A DNA stretch of 11,350 bases from Acetobacteraceae bacterium (GTDB lineage Bacteria > Pseudomonadota > Alphaproteobacteria > Acetobacterales > Acetobacteraceae): contig JANXRT010000334.1 in NCBI GenBank assembly GCA_025356735.1, positions 1 through 11,350 of the forward strand, written 5' to 3'. Below, piece after piece: positions 1 to 7,207 of the stretch (its first letter is position 1; each line of letters starts with the position of its first letter). Below the pieces are notes generated by a model. That model was not told the DNA's origin. It worked only from the letters and a program-made list of their open reading frames with translations, and searched no databases. The translations under genes were made by a program, and so were the position numbers.

Positions 1-406
1 TGGCTTCCGCGGTCTCGATCACCGGCCCGGCGTGCCAGGCGCCGCGCAGCAGCATGACTGCGGCGTCGCCCGGTATGCGGAAGGCGCGGATGTCATCGAG
101 CGCCGGCTCCGCCTCGGCCAAATCCCCGGCCGGCGGTGGCGCCACCGCCAGCAGCCAGGGCAGCCCGCCGGCCGAGGCCAGCACCTGCGTCACCTGGCGG
201 TGGCGCGTGATGTGGCCGATCACCAGCCCGCGGTTCGCCAGCCGCATGGCGTAGAAGCGCGGCGTGCCGGCGCCAAGCTGCAAGGCCGCGTCGTCCGGGC
301 CGAACTTCGTGCCGTCCGCCATCGGGGCGATGACGGTGCCGAACGGCGTGAACGCCTCTTGTGTCAGCTCAGCCACGGCCAGGTCACGGATCGCGGGTTC
401 AGGCAT
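1..406 (-). CDS. Ureidoglycolate lyase (AllA)-like protein, 3' end cut by window edge
   Basis: Reading from ATG at 406, 135 codons are open to the window edge. The N-terminus (LTQEAFTPFGTVIAP, about residues 14-28) is the usual opening of the AllA/ureidoglycolate hydrolase family. The middle carries ITRHRQVTQVLASAGG, the cupin segment that aligns with the ERHPLGTQAF part of AllA. A segment near the edge, FRIPGDAAVMLLRGAWHAGP, matches the family's late G-x-WH motif. Known AllA enzymes split ureidoglycolate into glyoxylate and urea in purine and allantoin breakdown; full length is about 160-170 residues, so roughly 25-35 residues lie outside. The ATG overlaps the 3' end of the flavoprotein gene by 8 nt and has its own strong ribosome binding site. 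The family call is fairly safe. The true substrate may differ from ureidoglycolate, because no other purine gene is visible here. Confidence 0.78.
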   Translation of the reverse strand, partial: MPEPAIRDLAVAELTQEAFTPFGTVIAPMADGTKFGPDDAALQLGAGTPRFYAMRLANRGLVIGHITRHRQVTQVLASAGGLPWLLAVAPPPAGDLAEAEPALDDIRAFRIPGDAAVMLLRGAWHAGPVIETAEA

Positions 407-1862
407 CGGATGTTTCCTCCAGGCTGTAGAGCTCCGCCGGCACTATCAGGTCGCGTTCGTCATAGGCGTGCAAGGCGGCGAGTATGCCATCCTCCTGATC
501 GAGCAGAAGCCGACATTCGAGCGCGCGCAGCAGCCGGGGCAGCGCGTGCTTGTGGCCGCTGATCGAGGTCGAATGCGGGCCGTGGCTGACGTAGGCGGCG
601 AAGTTGAAGGCATGCACGCGGCTTATCCAGCCGTTGCCGGGGTCGCGCGGCAAGAACTCGTAGCCGGGGCCGAGATAGGGGAAGGCGCCCAGTTCCGGGC
701 TCGCCTCCTCGGACACCGGTTCGAAACGATCACGCCACAATTCGACGTGGGCCGCCAGGCGGCGCAACTCGGGCCGCGCCGACAGGTCGAGCGCGTATCC
801 CGTGGCGCAGATCACGTGGTCGAACCGGAACGTGCGAAGCGGCGTCACGACGCGGATATCCGGGCCATCGAGCGAGACCTCGTTCCACGGGCTTGCCGGG
901 TGCATGCGAAAGCCGGGCAGGGCGGTCGCCGCCTGAAAACTGGCGACGCCAGGCGGCTGGTCGGCCGCCTGCATGTGGCGCGCTACGTTCCATCGCACCC
1001 GGTCGTCGAGCGCCGGCCAGTGCGCCATCATGCCCGCGGTTTCGAGGTGGCGGTGCGGATTGACCACCGGCAGGCAGGCGCGGCGGAAACACAGATCGAC
1101 CGATGCCGCGCCCGCCCGCAGCGCCACCATTGCGGTGTCGAACGCCGACGCGCCGTGCCCGAGGATGCCGACGCGCTTGCCTCGCAGCCGTTCGAAATCG
1201 ATCGACGTGCAGGCGTGGTCGTAGCGGCCAGGAGGCAATGCAGCGATCACCGGCGGCACGTGCCAGTCGCCGCCGCCCTCGAACCCGGTCGCCAGCACCA
1301 CCGACCGGGCAAGCCGGTTGCCGCGCGTCGTCGCCACCTCCAGCAGGCCGGGCCTGGGTCCGGCACGGATATCGGACACGGTCACGTCGTTCTCGACGGG
1401 CAGGTCGAGCGTCGCGCGGTACCAGCGCAGGTATTCCATCCAGTCGCGCCGCGGGATGCGCCTTATGCGGTCCCAGGCGCCGGCGCCGTGCCGCGCCTCG
1501 TACCAGCTTCGCACCGACAGGCTGGGCTGGCCGAACTCGATGCCGTTCTGCGCCTTGGGCGTGCGCAATTCGGTCATGCGGGCGAAGTCCTCCCACACAC
1601 CCTCCCGGCCCGCCGGGCGTCCATCGAGCACGGCGACGTTGAACACGCCGCCGCGCCGCAGCCCGTGCGCGATGGCGAGGCCGGACTGGCCGCCGCCGAT
1701 CACCAGCACGTCGGCGCAGGGAAGCCCTCCGGCCGTCACCGGCGTCACCCAGGCCCGGTCGGGATAGGCGAGATGCGCCAGTTCCGCCCGTGCCTGGCTG
1801 GCCAGCGCCCGTTCGGCCGGGGTCATGACGCTCGCATCGCGGGACGGGATGGCCGCGTTCAT
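399..1862 (-). CDS. FAD/NAD(P)-dependent oxidoreductase, flavin monooxygenase-like
   Basis: This 487-residue cytoplasmic flavoprotein has two dinucleotide-binding folds. The FAD-binding motif GGGQSG is at 56-61 within VLVIGGGQSGLAIAHGL. A second Rossmann motif, VGILGHGASAFD, at 231-242 would bind NAD(P)H. ATG motifs at 191-193 (LATGF) and 352-356 (CATGY) mark the ends of the FAD domain halves. The layout is that of single-component flavin monooxygenases (FMO, ornithine N-hydroxylase and Baeyer-Villiger types), which use NAD(P)H and oxygen to hydroxylate N, S or C atoms. The exact reaction is unknown. The ATG overlaps the binding-protein stop in an ATGA, with no clear ribosome binding site of its own, so translation is probably coupled. 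Position between an importer and an AllA-like enzyme suggests that it oxidises the imported compound. It could instead be a non-oxygenating pyridine-nucleotide oxidoreductase. Confidence 0.85.
   Translation of the reverse strand: MNAAIPSRDASVMTPAERALASQARAELAHLAYPDRAWVTPVTAGGLPCADVLVIGGGQSGLAIAHGLRRGGVFNVAVLDGRPAGREGVWEDFARMTELRTPKAQNGIEFGQPSLSVRSWYEARHGAGAWDRIRRIPRRDWMEYLRWYRATLDLPVENDVTVSDIRAGPRPGLLEVATTRGNRLARSVVLATGFEGGGDWHVPPVIAALPPGRYDHACTSIDFERLRGKRVGILGHGASAFDTAMVALRAGAASVDLCFRRACLPVVNPHRHLETAGMMAHWPALDDRVRWNVARHMQAADQPPGVASFQAATALPGFRMHPASPWNEVSLDGPDIRVVTPLRTFRFDHVICATGYALDLSARPELRRLAAHVELWRDRFEPVSEEASPELGAFPYLGPGYEFLPRDPGNGWISRVHAFNFAAYVSHGPHSTSISGHKHALPRLLRALECRLLLDQEDGILAALHAYDERDLIVPAELYSLEETSDA
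416..420 (-). promoter_or_regulatory. Ribosome binding site of the AllA-like gene
   Basis: On the minus strand GGAGG stands 9 nt before the ATG at 406, inside the 3' end of the flavoprotein gene. It is the best Shine-Dalgarno match in this operon and fixes the start of the AllA-like gene. The gene may therefore be initiated independently as well as by coupling. Confidence 0.7.
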
Positions 1863-2920
1863 TTCAGCGCCGGTTGCGCCTTGTCCCAGACCGCGTGCGT
1901 CCAGGCGCCTTCCGGCTTGCGGGTGATGACCGGGTTCGAGCCGCCGACCAGCAGGATGCCGACAGTGCGGTCGAACGCGGCCGGCTCGAGGTAGCCGATG
2001 CCCTTGTCGTTTGCTGCAACCAGCCTGGCGATCTCCCGCATCTGGCGCAGCTGCACCGGGTAGACGGCGACGCCGGCGGGATCGTTGTCGACGATGATTT
2101 TCGCCGCCTCGTCCGGATGCTCGACGGCGAAGCGCCAGCCCTCGATCGAGGCGGCGACGAAGCGCACGGCCTTCTCGACAAAGGCGGCGTCGTTCAGCCG
2201 CGGTTGCAGCGCGTATAGCCCATCCTCCAATGTGTCCACGCCGTAGTCAGAATAGGGGAAGTTGATGATGTCGGCGGCGGGCACGCCGGCATCCTGGATT
2301 TGGTAGTATTCGTTGTAAATCTGGGTCGAGATGCAATCCGCTTGGTGCTGCAGCAGCGGATCGATGTTGAAGCCGAGCTTGATGACCTTGACGTCGGGGT
2401 TGGCGCCCGAGGTGCGCAGGCCGAGCTTCGCCGCCCAGGCCAGGAACGGGAACTCGTTGCCGCCGAACGGCACGCCAATGGTCTTGCCGCGGAAGTCCTC
2501 CGGCTTCGTCACGCCGCTGCTGCGCCAGCAGGTGATGTTGCCGCCGGCGCGGGAAAACACCTGCGCGATGTTGACCATCGGCACGCCCTTCTCGCGCGCC
2601 GATAGCGCGCTCGGCAGCCAGTCCACCGCGAGGTCGGTGCCGCCGCCGGCGATCACCTGCGGCGGCGACAGGTCCGGCCCACCCGGCTTGATCGTCACGT
2701 CCAGCCCGTGCGCCTTGTAGAAGCCCTTCTGCTGGGCGACGATGTAGCTGGCGAACTGCGCCTGATAGACCCATTTCAACTGCAACGACATCGCGTCGTT
2801 GGCCTGCGCCCGGGTGGCGACCATGGCGAGCCCGATGGCCACCGCCGCGACTGCGGCTCGGAACTTCATTCCCGCGACCGCGGATCGAAATTTCATGTTC
2901 AGGTTGCTTTGCGTTGGCAT
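1859..2920 (-). CDS. ABC transporter substrate-binding protein, SsuA/THI5-like (NMT1 family)
   Basis: The 353-residue protein has a basic then hydrophobic leader ending in TRAQA-NDA, a plausible signal peptidase I site near residues 37-42, so it should be periplasmic. The mature part opens with LQLKWVYQAQFASYIVAQQKGFY and continues through PGGPDLSPPQVIAGGGTDLAV and FRGKTIGVPFGG. This is the order seen in NMT1/THI5-like binding proteins for sulfonates, nitrate, taurine, pyrimidines and riboflavin precursors. The LKW..QAQFA start is closer to the pyrimidine/riboflavin (ThiY, RibY) side than to SsuA, but the ligand remains unknown. ATG at 2920 shares one base with the upstream permease stop (TGATG) and has AGGA 7 nt before it, which supports this start. 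Two later ATGs (codons 9 and 18) lie in a tandem duplication and are alternative starts. Confidence 0.9.
   Translation of the reverse strand: MPTQSNLNMKFRSAVAGMKFRAAVAAVAIGLAMVATRAQANDAMSLQLKWVYQAQFASYIVAQQKGFYKAHGLDVTIKPGGPDLSPPQVIAGGGTDLAVDWLPSALSAREKGVPMVNIAQVFSRAGGNITCWRSSGVTKPEDFRGKTIGVPFGGNEFPFLAWAAKLGLRTSGANPDVKVIKLGFNIDPLLQHQADCISTQIYNEYYQIQDAGVPAADIINFPYSDYGVDTLEDGLYALQPRLNDAAFVEKAVRFVAASIEGWRFAVEHPDEAAKIIVDNDPAGVAVYPVQLRQMREIARLVAANDKGIGYLEPAAFDRTVGILLVGGSNPVITRKPEGAWTHAVWDKAQPALK
2843..2896 (-). repeat. 27-bp imperfect tandem duplication in the signal-peptide coding region
   Basis: Two adjacent 27-nt units (2896-2870 and 2869-2843) encode MKFRSAVAG and MKFRAAVAA at the start of the binding protein. 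By eye 21 of 27 bases agree. Three of the six differences are silent (AAA/AAG, TTT/TTC, GCG/GCA), so the copies appear to have diverged under some protein-level constraint. Each unit starts with ATG, giving the gene three candidate start codons. The first ATG at 2920 has the best ribosome binding site. Confidence 0.75.
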
Positions 2921-3792
2921 CAGGAATTCCTATCGGAGCCGGGCAGTTGCGAGGGGTGCCAGAACGTCGCCGCGCGCTCGGCCGCGGTGAGCAGCGCGTA
3001 GCTGCCGGAGCCGACGGCGGCGGCAACCGCGATCGCCGCCCAGACGCGGTCGAGTGCCAGGTGGCCGATTTCGGCCGATATCCGAAAGCCCAGGCCATAC
3101 ACCGGCGCGCCGAAGAACTCGGCGACGATGGCGCCGATCAGCGCCAACGAGGCGTTGACCTTGAGGGCGGTGAACAGGAACGGCAGCGCCGCCGGCAGCC
3201 GCAGTTTCCAAAGGGTCTGCCAATAGGTCGAGGCGTAGGATGCCATCAGGTCGCGCTCGATCGGGGACGCTTCGCGCAAGCCGGCGACCATGTTGACGAA
3301 GGCCGGGAAGAAGGTGATCAGCAGCACGACGGCGGCCTTGGACTGCCAGCCGAAGCCGAACCACAGGATCATGATCGGCGCCACGCCGACAATGGGAATG
3401 ACGCTGGCGAAGCTGCTGAGCGGCAGCAATCCCTGTTGCAGGAACGGCGAACGATCGACGGCGATGCCGGTGACCATGCCGAGCGCCGAGCCGCAGACGA
3501 ACCCGGGGATGGCGGCGAACAGCACGGTCTGGCGCACATCCTGGAGCAGTTCGGGCGAGGCGTTCCAGAACGCGCGCGCGATGACGCTGGGCGCGGGCAG
3601 AAGAACCTGCGGCACGGCGAGGCCGCGCGTCAGCACCTCCCACAGGAACAGCACCAGCACCGCGAACAGCATCGGCGTCAGGATTGCGGCCGCACGTCCC
3701 GGCCGGTTCGCGAGCCGGGTGAGCGCCATCAGGGCGGCGATGCCGACGGTCGCGGCCAGTGCCAGCACGGCCAGCGGCGTGGCCGGGCTCAT
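2920..3792 (-). CDS. ABC transporter permease (BPD_transp_1) B
   Basis: This is an inner-membrane permease of 290 residues when started at ATG 3792. An upstream in-frame start at 3888 would add 32 Arg/Ala-rich residues that overlap the preceding gene and look non-coding. ATG 3792 forms an ATGA overlap with the stop of permease A. Hydrophobic helices include LAVLALAATVGIAALMAL at the N-terminus, ILTPMLFAVLVLFLWEVL, and a central stretch around LPLSSFASVIPIVGVAPIMILWF. The cytoplasmic EAA-type loop that docks on the ATPase is seen at about 179-205 (ERDLMASYASTYWQTLWKLR, then LPAALPF). Family membership is that of SsuC/TauC/NrtB-type permeases. With permease A it should form a heterodimeric pore fed by the adjacent binding protein. 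The stop shares one base with the start of the binding-protein gene. Confidence 0.9.
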   Translation of the reverse strand: MSPATPLAVLALAATVGIAALMALTRLANRPGRAAAILTPMLFAVLVLFLWEVLTRGLAVPQVLLPAPSVIARAFWNASPELLQDVRQTVLFAAIPGFVCGSALGMVTGIAVDRSPFLQQGLLPLSSFASVIPIVGVAPIMILWFGFGWQSKAAVVLLITFFPAFVNMVAGLREASPIERDLMASYASTYWQTLWKLRLPAALPFLFTALKVNASLALIGAIVAEFFGAPVYGLGFRISAEIGHLALDRVWAAIAVAAAVGSGSYALLTAAERAATFWHPSQLPGSDRNS

Positions 3793-4682
3793 GCCGGCAG
3801 CCTGAACCGCGGCAGCGCGCGCTCGAGCAGGGCGAGCGCGCCAACCGCGAGCCCGGCAGTGAGCGAGGCCACGATCAGCGTCGCCCACATCAGCAGCATC
3901 AGCCCGTTGTAGGAGGCGATCAGCAGCCGCGCGCCGAGACCGGCCTGGGCGCCGGTCGGCAGCTCGCCGACGATGGCGCCGGTGATGGCGAGCGCCATGG
4001 CGATCTTCAGCGCGGGCAGCAGATAGGGAATGGCGGAGGGCCAGCGCAGCGCCCAGAACACCTGGCGGCCGGAGGCGTTGTAGGTCCGCAGCAGGTCAAG
4101 TTGCACGGTCTGCGGTGAGCGCAGCCCCTTGCACATGCCGATGGTGACCGGGAAGAAGGCCAGCGACGCCGAGATCACCGCCTTGGGCAGCAGGCCGGAA
4201 AAACCCATGTAGCCCATCGCCACGACGACCATCGGCGCAGTCGCCAGCACCGGGATGGATTGCGACACGATCACCCACGGCAGCAGCCCGCGGTCGAGCA
4301 GCCGGACATGGACGATCGCCGTGGCCAGCGCCGTGCCGAGGACCGCCGCCAATCCGAAGCCGGCGAGTGCCGCCTCCAACGTGACGGCGGCATGGTAGAT
4401 CAGGCTTCTCGGGCTGGTCACCGGATAGCCGAACAACCCGGTCCAGGTCGCGACGGCGATCTGCGGCGGTGACGGCAACGTCGGGCGGGGGTTCCACCAG
4501 TTGGATGGCCATATGCCGGCGGCAGCCGCGGCAGGCGAGGGGTTCACCAGCGTGGCGGCGATCGACCAGATCGCCAGCAACGCGCACAGGATGACGACCG
4601 GCGCCAGGATGCGGCGCGACCATTGCGGCACTCCGGCTCGCGCGGTGCGGAAAACGCCGATGCCGGCGATCGCCTCACTCAT
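3789..4682 (-). CDS. ABC transporter permease (BPD_transp_1) A
   Basis: The 297-residue inner-membrane protein has a first helix at about 25-46 (ILAPVVILCALLAIWSIAATLV). A periplasmic segment rich in Pro, Ala and Trp follows. Further helices start near YHAAVTLEAALAGFGLAAVLG. The EAA-type coupling loop is at about 197-226 (LLRTYNASGRQVFWALRWPS, then AIPYLLPAL). The long loop between helices 1 and 2 is typical of one of the two permeases in heterodimeric NMT1-type importers. The start overlaps the ATPase stop by 8 nt (ATGAGTGA), and no Shine-Dalgarno is seen before it, so translation is probably coupled to the ATPase gene. The 3' end overlaps permease B by 4 nt. Confidence 0.9.
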   Translation of the reverse strand: MSEAIAGIGVFRTARAGVPQWSRRILAPVVILCALLAIWSIAATLVNPSPAAAAAGIWPSNWWNPRPTLPSPPQIAVATWTGLFGYPVTSPRSLIYHAAVTLEAALAGFGLAAVLGTALATAIVHVRLLDRGLLPWVIVSQSIPVLATAPMVVVAMGYMGFSGLLPKAVISASLAFFPVTIGMCKGLRSPQTVQLDLLRTYNASGRQVFWALRWPSAIPYLLPALKIAMALAITGAIVGELPTGAQAGLGARLLIASYNGLMLLMWATLIVASLTAGLAVGALALLERALPRFRLPA

Positions 4683-5514
4683 TGGCGTAGGCGTCGCTGA
4701 GCGCGTCTCGAACCTGTTTCGAAATAGCCAGGAATTCCGGCGTGTTGCGGATGTCGAGCGTGCGGCGGCGCGGCAGGCCGCAGTCGATCACCCGGCTGAT
4801 TCGCCCCGGCTTGGCCGACATTGCGACGATCCGCGTCGACAGGAACACCGCCTCCGGTATCGAATGGGTGACGAAGATGACGGTGAGGTCGCGGTCGCGC
4901 CAAAGGTCGGTCAGATGCAGGTTCAGCTTGTCGCGGGTGATCTCGTCCAGCGCGCCGAACGGCTCGTCCATCAGCAGCAGTTCCGGCCGCAGGCTGAGCG
5001 CGCGGGCGATCGAGACGCGCTGCTGCATGCCGCCCGACAGTTGCCAGGGATAGCGGCTGGCGGCATCGCCGAGGCCGACCGCCATCAGTGCCGCCGTGGC
5101 ACGCGCGCGGCGCTCGTTGGCCGCGAGGCCGATGATCTCAAGCGGCAGCATGACGTTGGCGAGGGCGGTGCGCCATGGTTGCAAGGCCGGGGTCTGGAAC
5201 ACGTAGCCGTAGGAGCGGTCGCCACGGGCCTGGCGCGAGGTGCCGCCGTTGACCCGGATGGTCCCGGTGCTTGGTTGGGCGAGGTCGGCGATCAGCCGCA
5301 GCAGCGTGGTCTTGCCGCATCCTGACGGACCGATGAGGGAGATGAACTCCCGGCGGGCGACGCGCAACGAGACGTCCGACAGGGCATGGAAGACGCCCTC
5401 GCGGCTGGGATAGGAGACGGCGACGTTCTCGACCGACACCACCGCCGCACGGGCCTGCTCGCGCGGCTGGGTGGTTTCAATGTCGAGTGTCTCGGCGTGA
5501 GGGGAGTCTGGCAT
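4675..5514 (-). CDS. ABC transporter ATP-binding protein, SsuB/TauB type
   Basis: This 279-residue cytoplasmic ATPase powers the importer. All nucleotide-binding motifs are intact: Walker A GPSGCGKT 62-69, Q-loop Q107 (FQTPALQPWRTALANV), signature LSGGMQQR 159-166, Walker B LLLMDEP 179-185, D-loop GALD 187-190 and H-loop His217 (FVTHS). QxPxLxPWxTxxxNV after the Q-loop and the SIPEAVFLSTRI segment after the H-loop are hallmarks of the nitrate/sulfonate/taurine ATPase family. The first 24 residues are a polar extension before VVSVENVAVSYP. It is the first gene of the operon. An in-frame stop lies a few codons upstream, so ATG 5514 is the first available start, although its ribosome binding site is weak (AGGA sits about 15 nt away). 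A sigma-54 element is about 40 nt upstream. Confidence 0.93.
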   Translation of the reverse strand: MPDSPHAETLDIETTQPREQARAAVVSVENVAVSYPSREGVFHALSDVSLRVARREFISLIGPSGCGKTTLLRLIADLAQPSTGTIRVNGGTSRQARGDRSYGYVFQTPALQPWRTALANVMLPLEIIGLAANERRARATAALMAVGLGDAASRYPWQLSGGMQQRVSIARALSLRPELLLMDEPFGALDEITRDKLNLHLTDLWRDRDLTVIFVTHSIPEAVFLSTRIVAMSAKPGRISRVIDCGLPRRRTLDIRNTPEFLAISKQVRDALSDAYANE

Positions 5515-5554
5515 CCGGCTGAGACATCATCCTAGCTCTGGAAGTCTGAGGCGG

Positions 5555-5570
5555 AGCAAATATCATGCCA
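5555..5570 (-). promoter_or_regulatory. Candidate sigma-54 (-24/-12) promoter of the transport operon
   Basis: On the minus strand 5570-5555 reads TGGCATGATATTTGCT. The sigma-54 consensus is TGGCACG-N4-TTGCW: the invariant GG and GC are both present with the required 10-nt spacing, and only one conserved base differs (T for C). Transcription would start near 5545, giving a leader of about 30 nt before the ATPase ATG. This position and strand are what the operon needs. Sigma-54 promoters need an activator such as NtrC, and nitrogen control would fit an operon ending in an AllA-like gene. No clear NtrC site (TGCACC-N5-GGTGCA) was seen upstream. Confidence 0.6.
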
Positions 5571-5611
5571 TCAACAAGAACCTCGGTCCTTGTCTGGCTC
5601 GTCAATGCGCT

Positions 5612-5628
5612 CCAGGGCGCTCCCCTGG
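5612..5628. repeat. Short inverted repeat (CCAGGG / CCCTGG)
   Basis: Six-base arms at 5612-5617 and 5623-5628 enclose a 5-nt loop. The repeat sits immediately left of a stronger hairpin at 5636-5652. The two together may form a tandem hairpin in RNA of either strand. Confidence 0.5.
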
Positions 5629-5635
5629 CCGGGGT

Positions 5636-5664
5636 TTGGGGCGGCGCCCCAACCTTGCTTTTTT
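5636..5664 (+). terminator. GC-rich palindrome followed by T-run, terminator-like on the plus strand
   Basis: Arms TTGGGGC (5636-5642) and GCCCCAA (5646-5652) form a perfect 7-bp stem with a GGC loop, followed within 6 nt by TTTTTT (5659-5664). That is a rho-independent terminator layout reading rightwards. No plus-strand gene precedes it, so it would only stop antisense transcription entering the chimeric gene. As a 17-bp palindrome some 66-82 bp upstream of the -24 box, it could instead be an activator site for the sigma-54 promoter. It may also be a dispersed intergenic element of this genome. Confidence 0.4.
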
Positions 5665-5669
5665 GCGCG

Positions 5670-6917
5670 TCAAAACTCCTTCAAAGTATCGCGCAAGGTG
5701 CGGCTTCTATACACGGTGCGGCTGAGTCCGCGACGCTGAAGCGCCGGCACCAGCCCCTCGGTCACCTCGTTGATGAAGCGTCGGCTGGTGCGTTGGAACG
5801 GCGTGCTGATGAGGAACCCGTCGCCGCCGACCGCCTCCATCAGCTCGCCCATCCGCGCCGCCACGGTGTCGGGCGTGCCGATCAGCTCCAGTTCCGGCGG
5901 CAGGCCGCCGAAGCGTTCGGAGGCTAGCTGGCGCAACGTCTTGCCGCTGCCCCATTGGGCGAACTTGTCGAGCGAGCCCTGCTCGCCGTTGGTGGTCAAC
6001 GGCGGCAAAGGCTGGTCGAGGTCGTACTTCGAAAAGTCGATGTCGGTGACCGAGGAGACGCTGGCCAGCGCCATCTCGATGAATGAGGGCGAGTTGACCA
6101 TCCGGTCGTATTTGGCGCGCGCCTCCGCGTCGGTGTCGGCCAAAGTCGGATAGATCAGGAACAGCACCTTGATGTCGTCGGGATCGCGCCCGGCAGCGGC
6201 CGCGTGGCGGCGCACGTCGTCGCGGTAGCCCTTCATGCCGGTGATGCCGTTGGCGGTGGCGATGATGCTGTCGGCGTTCTGGGCGGCGAATGCCCGGCCG
6301 CGCGGCGAGCCGCCAGCCTGCACGAACACCGGGCGCCCCTGCGGCGAGGGCACCGTGTTGAGCGGCCCGCGGCACTTGTAGAACTTGCCCTCGAAATTGA
6401 TCTCGTGGACCTTGGTGTGGTCGGCGTAGGTGCTTGTGGCGCGGTCCATCACCACGGCGCCCGGCTGCCACGATCCGAACAGCCGGCAGACCAGATCGAC
6501 GTACTCGTCGGCCATCTCGTAGCGCATCTCGCGCGGCGGCAGCTTGTCGAGGCCGAAGTTCTGCGCCGCCGCGTTCTCAAGCTGACGACCGTGAGGTGCC
6601 AGCGACGATAGCAGCACCAGCAGCAGGCTGGTGCGCCGTTCCCATCGTTCGGCGGCGGCGCGGAGGAAGGCGCCGAACAGCCTCATCGGCAGCAGCCGCA
6701 GCATGGTCATCATGGCGACCATGAATGCCGAACCGGTGCGGTCATAGGCCACGACCGCCAGCGTCTCCAGCCAGCGCACCGCGAACACCACGAGGCCGAC
6801 CAGCCACAGGCGTCGGAAGTCAGGTTTGCGGAACAACGGCGTCGACAGGCCGGCCAGGGCGGAAGCGGTCAAGATGCGGGACGTCCTCGGCGAACTGGCT
6901 TCGCGCCGGCCTCCCAC
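5670..6917 (-). pseudogene. In-frame chimera: MFS transporter N-terminus fused to C-terminal part of NtaA/SnaA-type flavin-dependent monooxygenase
   Basis: The 415-codon frame starts at GTG 6917 and joins two unrelated proteins. Residues about 27-106 (PLFRKPDFRRLWLVGLVVF ... MLRLLPMRLFGAF ... AERWERRTSLLLV) are the first helices and loop of an MFS drug-efflux-type transporter. From about residue 113 (LENAAAQNFGLD) to the end it matches the bacterial luciferase-like NtaA/SnaA/DszA monooxygenases: MADEYVDLVCRLFGSWQPGA, then YADHTKVHEINFEGKFYKCR, then GPLNTVPSPQGRPVFVQAGG and SPRGRAFAAQNADSIIA. Such enzymes are normally about 440-460 residues and use reduced flavin from a partner reductase; here roughly the first 140-150 residues, including part of the TIM barrel and flavin site, are missing. 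The transporter lacks most of its 12 helices. Neither half should work. A deletion between two same-strand genes is the simplest origin. The frame is unbroken, so the event may be recent or the chimera may be expressed. Confidence 0.72.
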
Positions 6918-7020
6918 CGATCCTGCCGCCTAATCCTTCATGCGAGAAGGCCCCGAGTTGACGCCATGGGCAGAAAGCACCTCAGCGAACCACCGCAACA
7001 GCGACAATCTCAGGCCAATC

Positions 7021-7035
7021 AGGCAAGATATGCCT
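7021..7035. repeat. Inverted repeat AGGCA-N5-TGCCT
   Basis: AGGCA (7021-7025) and TGCCT (7031-7035) are perfect 5-bp arms around AGATA. The site could be a small operator or hairpin in the divergent intergenic region. No function can be assigned, and arms this short can arise by chance. Confidence 0.35.
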
Positions 7036-7165
7036 TATCCAAGTGCAGATCGGGCCTAGCGCAGATCGGCAGAGCCCCACACTCAATCTACCTAATCGAC
7101 CTGAATATCTTATAACCTGTGGTTGAATAGCTATCTATTAACCGGGAGAGAGATCACGTTGGTTC

Positions 7166-7177
7166 AGACTCTAGTCT
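7166..7177. repeat. Dyad AGACT-CT-AGTCT just upstream of the putative helicase promoter
   Basis: Five-base arms at 7166-7170 and 7173-7177 are separated by 2 nt and lie next to the possible -35 box at 7179. The placement would suit a transcription-factor operator, but the site is short. Confidence 0.35.
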
Positions 7178-7178
7178 A

Positions 7179-7207
7179 TTGCCGGTATCGACATGTTGTT
7201 TAAAAAT
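7179..7207 (+). promoter_or_regulatory. Possible sigma-70-type promoter for the helicase-nuclease gene
   Basis: TTGCCG (7179-7184) and AAAAAT (7202-7207) are separated by 17 nt and match TTGACA and TATAAT at 4 of 6 positions each. Transcription would start near 7214, leaving a leader of only about 14 nt before the ATG at 7228. That would fit the absence of a good Shine-Dalgarno sequence. The match is weak and lies in AT-rich sequence where such hits are frequent. Confidence 0.3.

Noticed and set aside
264..1994. 576-codon plus-strand reading frame antisense to the flavoprotein gene
   Set aside because: It is Arg/His/Ala/Gln-rich with no recognisable domain. The opposite strand encodes a clear FAD protein with ATGA-type overlaps at its ends; long antisense frames are a by-product of high GC.
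3793..3888. Extended N-terminus of permease B (start at 3888)
   Set aside because: The extra 32 residues are Arg/Ala-rich and lie inside permease A; ATG 3792 gives the ATGA overlap and normal permease length.
2914..3912. 332-codon plus-strand frame antisense to permease B
   Set aside because: Low-complexity Gly/Arg/Gln/His composition, no domain and no ribosome binding site; the minus strand encodes a clear permease.
5515..5669. Riboswitch (TPP or FMN) ahead of the importer operon
   Set aside because: The likely leader from the sigma-54 start is only about 30 nt and contains no recognisable THI or RFN box.
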